From: Bacillota bacterium
GTDB lineage: Bacteria; Bacillota; Sulfobacillia; Symbiobacteriales; Symbiobacteriaceae
Assembly: GCA_028287415.1 (NCBI GenBank)
Contig: JAQBPS010000510.1
Location: 1-6,678 of the forward strand
Length of the DNA stretch: 6,678 nucleotides
Reading direction: 5' to 3'
Below are positions 1 to 4,189 of this stretch, piece after piece. Each line of letters begins with the position of its first letter. Within the stretch, counting starts at the first letter, position 1. Below the pieces are notes generated by a model. The model was not told the origin of the DNA and searched no databases. It saw only the letters and a list, made by a program, of their open reading frames with translations. The translations under genes and the position numbers were made by a program.

Positions 1-1438
1 TGCAGCCCCGGAACGCGGCCAGCATCCCGGTCACGGCGGCGAGTCCGAAGCGGGCCGGCACCACCAGCAGGGCGAACAGCAGGGCATAGCGCGTGCCGTA
101 GATCAGCCTGCTGAACACATCCCGGCCCAGGTCATCCGTCCCCAGACGATGCACCTGGTCCGGCAGGAAGGGCGGCACGTGCAGCAGGCCCGCGCGATCC
201 GTGAAGATGGGGCTCCGGTAGAGCGGGTCAAACGCGGCAATCCGGGGAGCGAGGACCGCCACCGCCGCCAGCGCGGCTACCCCTACCACGCCCGCCAGCA
301 GCACCGGGTCCTTCAGCGCGCGTCCCCAGCGCCGGACTGCGCCAGGCAGATTCACAATGCCCTCCCGAATCCCGAACGCTGCGCCGACGGCAAACTCGCG
401 CAACGCGCCCCACAGCCGCCCCGGCCGCAGGGCCTCCACACGGTCTCGCCAGGTGACCCGCTCGCCGTCACCGTGCTGTGTCGCAGCCACAAGCTCCCCG
501 GACAGACGGGGATCGAGCAGCCGCTGCCCGCCGTCCGCCAGGGCGAGTACGAAGGTGAACACCACCAGCAACGGCACCAGGTAGACGCTCGCCTCATACC
601 CGTCGCCCGGTTGCGAGACAGCGATCAGCATGGCGCGCCCCGCGCCGTGCACCTCGGCAAAGTACTCGATGATCGCGGATCCCGACACCAGCAGGCTGGC
701 CACAACCGGCAGGGCTGTGGACACGTGGATCAGCACATTCTTGCCGATATGGACAAACAGCACCCGCCCCGGATGCACTCCCCGGGCGACTGCCGCCCGG
801 ATGAACTCCTGCACGGAGACCTCATCAATGGCGGCAGCGGTCAGGCGCGCTATGTACGGCACCACCAGCAGCGCCAGTGCGATGCTGGGGGCCACGTACT
901 TCTGCCATGTCATGGAACCCTGCGTGGGCCCCACCCCGCCCCGGGCGATGGTGATCAGCACCACGGCCAGGTCGAGCAGACACGCCAGTACCAGGTCGGG
1001 CACCGAATGCAAGGTGGTCGTGATGCTCCATAGCGGTGCGCGCAGCCAGGCCGGTGCGAAGACGCTGAGCAGCAGTCCCAGCAGCAGGCCCACGATGAGG
1101 CTGATGACGAATGCCGTGCCAACCAGCTTCAGCGTGACAGGCACGGTGGCGAGCAGGTCGGATGGCAGGGACTGCAGCGGCGACAGACCATAAGCTGTGG
1201 CAGGTCGTGGCGGCACCAGCTGGCCTCTCATCACATGCGCCAGGTGGCCGGTGAGCACATGCCACCACTGGGCCGGGTCCCAGTAGAAGCGCGGCGCACC
1301 GCTGGCCGTGGGCGCCCAGTTCAGCCCTGACCCCAGCATCAGCACGCCGGCGCTGACGAGCACAAGGGTGATCAGGAAGAGCAGCTTGCGAATCAGCCAG
1401 CGAAGTCCCTGCCAGAACGATTGCAATATGGTGTTCAT
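1..1438 (-). CDS. Fused DppB/DppC-like ABC transporter permease (partial, C-terminus off the left edge)
   Basis: This is an inner-membrane permease of the peptide/nickel (Dpp/Opp) ABC importer type, which would form the channel for a solute-binding protein and two ATPases not seen here. I translated 479 residues from ATG at 1438 with no stop. The N-terminal half looks DppB-like: a first membrane helix near residues 14-36, further helices near 102-126, 140-168, 183-203, 240-262 and 286-302, and an EAA-type cytoplasmic loop near 211-236 (EFIRAAVARG, then G224, H230, N234). After a polar linker (about 305-375) a second module begins: a helix near 380-402, AAFDP at 401-405, then LGTDDLGRDVFSRLIYGTR at 432-450, which is the hallmark of DppC/OppC proteins. 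So two normally separate subunits appear joined. The second EAA loop is beyond the window. GAAGGG lies directly against the ATG, which is unusually close, so the exact start is uncertain; an in-frame GTG at 1516 would add residues that do not look permease-like. Confidence 0.87.
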   Translation of the reverse strand, partial: MNTILQSFWQGLRWLIRKLLFLITLVLVSAGVLMLGSGLNWAPTASGAPRFYWDPAQWWHVLTGHLAHVMRGQLVPPRPATAYGLSPLQSLPSDLLATVPVTLKLVGTAFVISLIVGLLLGLLLSVFAPAWLRAPLWSITTTLHSVPDLVLACLLDLAVVLITIARGGVGPTQGSMTWQKYVAPSIALALLVVPYIARLTAAAIDEVSVQEFIRAAVARGVHPGRVLFVHIGKNVLIHVSTALPVVASLLVSGSAIIEYFAEVHGAGRAMLIAVSQPGDGYEASVYLVPLLVVFTFVLALADGGQRLLDPRLSGELVAATQHGDGERVTWRDRVEALRPGRLWGALREFAVGAAFGIREGIVNLPGAVRRWGRALKDPVLLAGVVGVAALAAVAVLAPRIAAFDPLYRSPIFTDRAGLLHVPPFLPDQVHRLGTDDLGRDVFSRLIYGTRYALLFALLVVPARFGLAAVTGMLAAFRGC

Positions 1439-1517
1439 CCCTTCGTGATCGGCACAGCGGCGACCCGAAGGGCGCCCATATCGGTATATGACGCACGGAA
1501 TGCCGAAACAGTTCACG

Positions 1518-1546
1518 CATTTAGTGAGATATCGCAACACTCGCAA
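1518..1546 (-). promoter_or_regulatory. Possible promoter of the permease gene
   Basis: Read on the minus strand, TTGCGA (1541-1546) and TAAATG (1518-1523) are separated by 17 bases and would give a leader of roughly 70 bases before the permease ATG. The -10 match is weak. A second reading (TTGCTT, 17 bases, TATCTC) lies slightly upstream. The position between the infA terminator and the permease makes a promoter here likely, but which hexamers are used is uncertain. Confidence 0.3.
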
Positions 1547-1630
1547 TGAAGCAAGTGCGGGCCGGCGACTTACTTGAATCGCCAACCGGTCTGGCTGGCC
1601 CACTGGCGCCGGAGCCCTTCGCTTGCGCGC

Positions 1631-1673
1631 AAAACGCCCCACACGCGAAAAATCGCTGTGTGCGGGGCGTTTT
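1631..1673 (-). terminator. Intrinsic terminator after infA (A/T-flanked, possibly bidirectional)
   Basis: The arms AAAACGCCCC (1631-1640) and GGGGCGTTTT (1664-1673) pair perfectly, and the stem continues inward through ACAC/GTGT with a small bulge, around an A-rich loop. On the minus strand the hairpin ends in TTTT, 16 bases beyond the infA stop codon, as expected for a rho-independent terminator. It also ends in TTTT on the plus strand. It separates infA from the permease, so the two are probably not one operon. Confidence 0.85.
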
Positions 1674-1688
1674 CTGGTTACCCTTATG

Positions 1689-1907
1689 TTACTTGTGCCG
1701 GAATGTGATCCGCCCGCGGGTCAGGTCATACGGGCTCAGTTCGACCGTCACCCGGTCGCCCGGAATAACCCGGATCCAGTGCTGGCGCAGCTTGCCGGCA
1801 ACGTGGGCCAATACTTCGGCCCCGTGCGGCAGCTTCACCAGGAAAAAGCCGTTGGAGCGGGGTTCCATGACCTCCCCCTCAACCTCAATCATGTCTGCAT
1901 GTGCCAC
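1689..1907 (-). CDS. infA: Translation initiation factor IF-1
   Basis: IF-1 is a small OB-fold protein that binds the A site of the 30S subunit during initiation, together with IF-2 and IF-3. The 72-residue product equals the usual length of the family. It reads [17 protein letters not shown] at the N-terminus (GTG read as Met) and contains the family signatures KVLAH-like [11 protein letters not shown] (31-41), [18 protein letters not shown] (45-62) and the C-terminal [11 protein letters not shown] chose the GTG at 1907 because it gives the canonical length and an MxxxDxIEVEG start, and because GGAAGGGAG sits 8 bases upstream; the reading frame stays open further up to a TTG at 2003, which has no such site. 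The gene is not next to adk, map, rpmJ or other ribosomal genes, where infA is commonly found. It has its own promoter and terminator. Residues 14-44 (e.g. [18 protein letters not shown]) differ noticeably from typical IF-1, so a second infA copy or paralogue is possible. Confidence 0.96.
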   Translation of the reverse strand: MAHADMIEVEGEVMEPRSNGFFLVKLPHGAEVLAHVAGKLRQHWIRVIPGDRVTVELSPYDLTRGRITFRHK

Positions 1908-1915
1908 TTGTACCA

Positions 1916-1924
1916 CTCCCTTCC
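1916..1924 (-). promoter_or_regulatory. Ribosome binding site deciding the infA GTG start
   Basis: On the minus strand GGAAGGGAG occupies these bases and is followed by an 8-base spacer (1908-1915) before GTG at 1907-1905. It is a strong Shine-Dalgarno match and is the main reason to prefer this GTG over the internal ATG (1892), which would drop the first five residues, or over the distant upstream TTG. Confidence 0.8.
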
Positions 1925-1957
1925 GTGCTGGAATTGGTGGTGCCAACCCTGCACAAA

Positions 1958-1977
1958 GCCCGGTGCATGCACCGGGC
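1958..1977 (-). repeat. Perfect 20-base palindrome in the infA leader
   Basis: GCCCGGTGCATGCACCGGGC equals its own reverse complement. In the infA transcript it would form a stable hairpin about 50 bases before the GTG start, followed by UUUGUG, which is too poor in U for a confident terminator. As DNA it could be a dimer binding site. Its core GGTGCATGCACC closely matches the hairpin at 2294-2313 in the leader of the divergent gene. Confidence 0.7.
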
Positions 1978-2040
1978 GATTGTTCGTCCGCTAATGATGG
2001 CAAGCGCAGCCACCGTCACGTCAGCGTTCATGCTACACCT

Positions 2041-2070
2041 ATTATGCACCCGCCCGCCTCACTTTGGCAA
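2041..2070 (-). promoter_or_regulatory. Sigma-70-type promoter of infA
   Basis: On the minus strand TTGCCA (2065-2070) and CATAAT (2041-2046) are spaced by 18 bases; each matches four to five of six consensus positions. Transcription would begin near 2034, giving an infA leader of about 125 bases that includes the palindrome at 1958-1977. Such a long leader before a 72-codon gene leaves room for control at the RNA level. Confidence 0.6.
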
Positions 2071-2213
2071 TCGCTTTTGCCGATCGACCAGCGTTGCACA
2101 CACATGGCAGCGCCGACGTGACACCGGATACTAGCAGTATGTGTGGCGGCGGCTAACTGAATGCGAAAGGTGATGAACGGGACTGCAAATGGCGTTCAAA
2201 TGAACCGCAATCG

Positions 2214-2237
2214 CGGACCGCTCCCGCTTGTGGTCCG
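2214..2237. promoter_or_regulatory. Possible operator overlapping the plus-strand -35 box
   Basis: CGGACC (2214-2219) and GGTCCG (2232-2237) form an inverted repeat with a 12-base spacer. The right arm overlaps the -35 hexamer TTGTGG (2228-2233), so a repressor bound here could block the promoter. Six-base arms can arise by chance in GC-rich DNA, so this is tentative. Confidence 0.3.
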
Positions 2238-2256
2238 GCCAACTATCAGGTAAAAT
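2228..2256 (+). promoter_or_regulatory. Sigma-70-type promoter of the 156-residue gene
   Basis: TTGTGG (2228-2233), a 17-base spacer and TAAAAT (2251-2256, five of six consensus bases) form the best promoter in the window. The start of transcription would be near 2263, leaving a leader of about 109 bases before the ATG at 2372. Confidence 0.72.
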
Positions 2257-2293
2257 AGAGTCAGGATTTGCAGAGTGTGGCTCGTCAAAGGGC

Positions 2294-2330
2294 CCTGGTG
2301 CGCATGCACCAGGTCTTTCTGTATTTTTAT
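2294..2330 (+). terminator. Leader hairpin with U-rich tail: attenuator or small-RNA terminator
   Basis: CCTGGTGC (2294-2301), loop GCAT, and GCACCAGG (2306-2313) give a perfect 8-bp stem, extendable by a G/C-rich base. It is followed by TCTTTCTGTATTTTTAT (2314-2330). This is the form of an intrinsic terminator, yet it lies between a strong promoter and the gene it should serve. Either the gene is controlled by attenuation, or the promoter mainly makes a short RNA of roughly 65 bases. A third reading is that it ends transcription coming from elsewhere. Confidence 0.6.
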
Positions 2331-2351
2331 TGATCATGCCCGGTAACCATG

Positions 2352-2362
2352 AAAGGGAGGGG
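2352..2362 (+). promoter_or_regulatory. Ribosome binding site deciding the start of the 156-residue gene
   Basis: AAAGGGAGGGG is a long, strong Shine-Dalgarno sequence ending 9 bases before ATG at 2372. The same frame is open back to a TTG at 2228, but that codon is part of the -35 box and lies upstream of the predicted transcript start, so the ATG is the real start. Confidence 0.8.
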
Positions 2363-2371
2363 CAAAACCTT

Positions 2372-2842
2372 ATGAGCACAGGTACCACGCTGGCGTTCCA
2401 ATTGCCCGAGGGCTGGACATTGCGAAAGGTGGCTACCGCCATGGCGCGGGAGTGGCTGCCGCCCTTCCGGGCCGAACCAGCTGCCAAGGCGGCGCGGTGG
2501 GTGGTTCAATCCGTGATGGAGGCTCCGGATCAAGGCTCAGCACCGCTGTGGGAGCCCGGCATTTCCACCAGCGACTACGAGGAGCGCCTCGACAGCGCTG
2601 ACCTGAACTGGGCGATCCGTGCGAGCGCCGGACGGGGCAAGTCGACCATCCTTGCGCGCTTCGTGCTGGACAAGGAAAACCCCGAGCGGTTCCAGATGGT
2701 CCTGGTCCAGCCGGCATTCCCGGAAGCACTCTTCGACACCGAGAAGCTGGACCAGCTACCCACGGTGAATGGCACCCCGGGGACCGCGGAAGTGTTCTCC
2801 GCCCTGCTGACCAGCAACGGCTTCGAGCTTGCAGCCAACTAA
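2372..2842 (+). CDS. Hypothetical protein, 156 residues
   Basis: I do not recognise this protein. It starts MSTGTTLAFQLPEGWTLRKV, has no signal peptide or membrane segment, and looks soluble and mixed in charge. An alanine/arginine-rich helical stretch covers about residues 19-52, an acidic stretch 68-79 (DYEERLDSADLN), and a hydrophobic strand-like segment 107-114 (FQMVLVQP). Residues 84-92 (ASAGRGKST) resemble a nucleotide-binding P-loop, but the first glycine of GxxxxGK[ST] is Ala, the chain ends 64 residues later, and no clear Walker B motif follows, so ATP binding should not be assumed. Support for a real gene comes from the strong ribosome binding site, the promoter at 2228-2256 and the hairpin after the stop. 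It is divergent from infA and convergent with the exporter, and forms a single-gene unit. A lineage-restricted protein is the most likely explanation. Confidence 0.8.
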   Translation: MSTGTTLAFQLPEGWTLRKVATAMAREWLPPFRAEPAAKAARWVVQSVMEAPDQGSAPLWEPGISTSDYEERLDSADLNWAIRASAGRGKSTILARFVLDKENPERFQMVLVQPAFPEALFDTEKLDQLPTVNGTPGTAEVFSALLTSNGFELAAN

Positions 2843-2886
2843 CATCAGCACAGTCTGACCGGTCCTGTGCCAGCAGGGTCGGTAAT

Positions 2887-2923
2887 GCAAAGGGAGCCCC
2901 CCGCTTTGGGTGGCTCCCTTTGC
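2887..2923 (+). terminator. Hairpin terminator of the 156-residue gene
   Basis: GCAAAGGGAGCC (2887-2898) pairs perfectly over 12 bp with GGCTCCCTTTGC (2912-2923) around a 13-base loop, 44 bases after the stop codon. The only T run is the TTT within the stem base, so termination may be inefficient or may depend on the stem rather than on a U tail. Confidence 0.65.
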
Positions 2924-2936
2924 GCGTCCGGCGCGT

Positions 2937-2968
2937 CAAAGGGAGTGGGCGAGCGCCCACTCCCTTTG
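2937..2968 (-). terminator. Hairpin terminator of the exporter gene (possibly bidirectional)
   Basis: CAAAGGGAGTGGGC (2937-2950) pairs perfectly over 14 bp with GCCCACTCCCTTTG (2955-2968) around the loop GAGC. On the minus strand it begins 9 bases after the stop codon of the exporter at 2978. Like its neighbour at 2887-2923 it has only TTT at the stem base. The two hairpins share their first nine base pairs. Confidence 0.7.
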
Positions 2969-2977
2969 CTTCTGCGA

Positions 2978-4042
2978 CTACTCGGCAACCGGTGCGGATG
3001 CACCAGCGGCCTCCCGCTGCGGCACCGGCGGCAGGACCCCGCTTGCCGCCACGTTCAGATGCTGAAGCCGGTTCGCCATGTACGACACGCTGGCGCGCAC
3101 CTGGTGGTACTGAAAGAACTCCTCCACGTCCGCGATCCCTTCCGGGGGAATTGCGGTCGTCCGGAAGCGGGCCTCCAGCTTCTGCAGCTGCGCCACCAGC
3201 CGTGCCGGCGCCGGACTCTGGAACAGGGCGGCGTAGATGGTCCGCCGGATGTCCACGAGCTCCCGGAGCGCCTCCTGGAGCTCCGGCACCACGTCATGGT
3301 ACTCGCAGGCCGCCTGACTGGCAGTCAGTGCCGACCGGTGAACCACCTGAACCCGCTCAAGCATCGAGCTGAGTACTTTGGCAGCCCGGTCGAACACCGC
3401 CTTCTGATCGTCAGAGGCGGATTCCGCAGCGAGCACCTCCACACGGCGAGTCTCCTCGAGCGCCTTCTCGACCACTGCAACCTCAGCAAGCACCTCGGCC
3501 TTGCTCAGTTCAGCCGGGCTGGCCAGCATGTCCGCGACCCGCAGCATGAACGGGTCCAAGCTGGCACCGGCCCGCCGGAGTGCATCCAGTGCTCGCTGCC
3601 AGTGGTTCGGCGGCAGAATGAATGCATTCACACCGACGCCGATCAGGCATCCCAGCATTACGGAGAGCCAGCGGAACAGCACGTACGTCTGCAACTTCTC
3701 CGGATGAGGCCCCATGACGAACAGGGTGGCTGTGATCAGCGAGCTGTTGAACTCGCTCCAGCCAAGCCGCTTGGACAGCGCCAGCGCAACCACGAGCCCC
3801 GCGGCGATCACCAGCGGGTTCGTGCCAAGCACTGAGATCATCAGACCGCCAACCAGCCCGGCGAGCAAATTCACGCCGACCTGTGCGCCGACCGACCGCA
3901 GGGACCGCCGTGCCGTGGGTGCAACAGCGACCGCGGCAGCGAGCGATGCGTAGATCTCGTACATATGCAACTGTCGGGCAAGCAGGACTGCAATCGCCAC
4001 CGCAACACCTGTTTTCCAAAGCCGGAGCCCAATCTTAGGCAT
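2978..4042 (-). CDS. FUSC/aromatic acid exporter (ArAE_1-like) family membrane protein
   Basis: This is a probable inner-membrane transporter related to the aromatic acid exporter / FUSC superfamily; substrates in Firmicutes members are mostly unknown. The 354 residues match the usual size (about 330-360). The N-terminus MPKIGLRLWKTGVAVAIAVL is typical of the group. Hydrophobic segments lie near 9-24, 29-43, 53-72, 76-90, 98-111 and 121-142. The loop PTARRSLRSVGAQVGVNLLA (42-61) corresponds to the conserved PTxRRSLR element before a helix, and GCLIGVGVNAFILPP (131-145) to the helix that closes the membrane domain. The remaining 210 residues are soluble and helical (probable coiled coil, about 180-330, ending YMANRLQHLN), followed by a Pro/Ala-rich tail. 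ATG at 4042 is preceded by AGGTGAG at 4048-4054 with a 5-base spacer. It follows the large unknown gene on the same strand after 147 bases. I see no convincing promoter in that gap, so read-through is possible. Confidence 0.87.
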   Translation of the reverse strand: MPKIGLRLWKTGVAVAIAVLLARQLHMYEIYASLAAAVAVAPTARRSLRSVGAQVGVNLLAGLVGGLMISVLGTNPLVIAAGLVVALALSKRLGWSEFNSSLITATLFVMGPHPEKLQTYVLFRWLSVMLGCLIGVGVNAFILPPNHWQRALDALRRAGASLDPFMLRVADMLASPAELSKAEVLAEVAVVEKALEETRRVEVLAAESASDDQKAVFDRAAKVLSSMLERVQVVHRSALTASQAACEYHDVVPELQEALRELVDIRRTIYAALFQSPAPARLVAQLQKLEARFRTTAIPPEGIADVEEFFQYHQVRASVSYMANRLQHLNVAASGVLPPVPQREAAGASAPVAE

Positions 4043-4082
4043 CTGCTCTCACCTGCGCCCATTGTTTGATACGTATAGCGTA

Positions 4083-4102
4083 CCCCAGCAATTGGGGCTG
4101 GG
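4083..4102 (-). other. Small hairpin with two alternative pairings upstream of the exporter
   Basis: CCCCA (4083-4087) can pair with TGGGG (4093-4097), or CCCAGC (4084-4089) with GCTGGG (4097-4102). The two folds exclude each other. It sits about 40 bases before the exporter start, where it could affect the leader, but such short GC stems are common in this composition. Confidence 0.3.
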
Positions 4103-4107
4103 CGACC

Positions 4108-4141
4108 GGCCTAATGGCCCCTGTTGCGGGGCCGAACGGCC
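4108..4141 (-). other. Interrupted hairpin in the spacer before the exporter
   Basis: GGCCCC (4116-4121) and GGGGCC (4128-4133) form a 6-bp stem with loop TGTTGC; outer GGCC arms (4108-4111 and 4138-4141) add four more pairs across a symmetrical 4-by-4 internal loop. There is no T tract on either strand. It may belong to the termination or leader structure between the two same-strand genes. Confidence 0.4.
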
Positions 4142-4145
4142 TTAG

Positions 4146-4177
4146 CGCCTCGTCCGCGCAGCGGAGGACGAAAGGCG
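4146..4177 (-). terminator. Possible U-less terminator hairpin after the large unknown gene
   Basis: CGCCTCGTCC (4146-4155) pairs with GGACG (4166-4170) and AGGCG (4173-4177), leaving a two-base bulge. It begins 12 bases after the stop codon of the 828-residue gene on the minus strand. The place is right for a terminator or an RNA-stabilising 3' structure, but no T run follows, so it may not stop transcription into the exporter. Confidence 0.4.
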
Positions 4178-4189
4178 GAGGGCGGAGTG

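Larger units (their letters stand above)
1908..2371. other. Divergent intergenic control region between infA and the 156-residue gene
   Basis: This gene-free 464-base stretch holds the promoters and leaders of two divergently transcribed genes, listed separately. Besides those, I see short inverted repeats: ATACT-AGC-AGTAT (2128-2140), GTTCA-AA-TGAAC (2194-2205) and CCGC-AATC-GCGG (2206-2217 region). They could be protein-binding sites or chance. I see no convincing small ORF with a ribosome binding site and no tRNA-like fold. Confidence 0.6.

Noticed and set aside
149..1033. 294-codon plus-strand frame opposite the permease
   Set aside because: Antisense shadow of GC-rich coding sequence; its Gln/His/Arg/Pro-rich translation is typical of non-coding frames and it has no ribosome binding site.
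825..1520. 231-codon minus-strand frame with an ATG at 1520
   Set aside because: It overlaps the permease in another frame; its translation lacks membrane character and family motifs, while the alternative frame gives clear permease signatures.
1908..2003. N-terminal extension of infA to a TTG at 2003
   Set aside because: It adds residues unlike IF-1, lacks a ribosome binding site, and runs through the palindrome; GTG at 1907 gives the canonical 72 residues.
2015..2122. 8-base inverted repeat GTCACGTC (2015-2022) / GACGTGAC (2115-2122) flanking the infA promoter
   Set aside because: An 8-base match between arms 92 bases apart is expected about once by chance in a region of this size.
2228..2371. 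Start of the 156-residue gene at TTG 2228
   Set aside because: That codon is part of the promoter -35 box, so it would lie upstream of the transcript start; the strong site at 2352-2362 points to ATG 2372.
2621..2647. Walker A motif in the 156-residue protein
   Set aside because: The first Gly of GxxxxGK[ST] is Ala, no Walker B is visible and the chain is short, so I do not call it an ATPase; it is kept only as a curiosity.
2867..3835. 322-codon plus-strand frame opposite the exporter
   Set aside because: Low-complexity Arg/His/Pro-rich translation running through two terminator hairpins and antisense to a recognised membrane protein.
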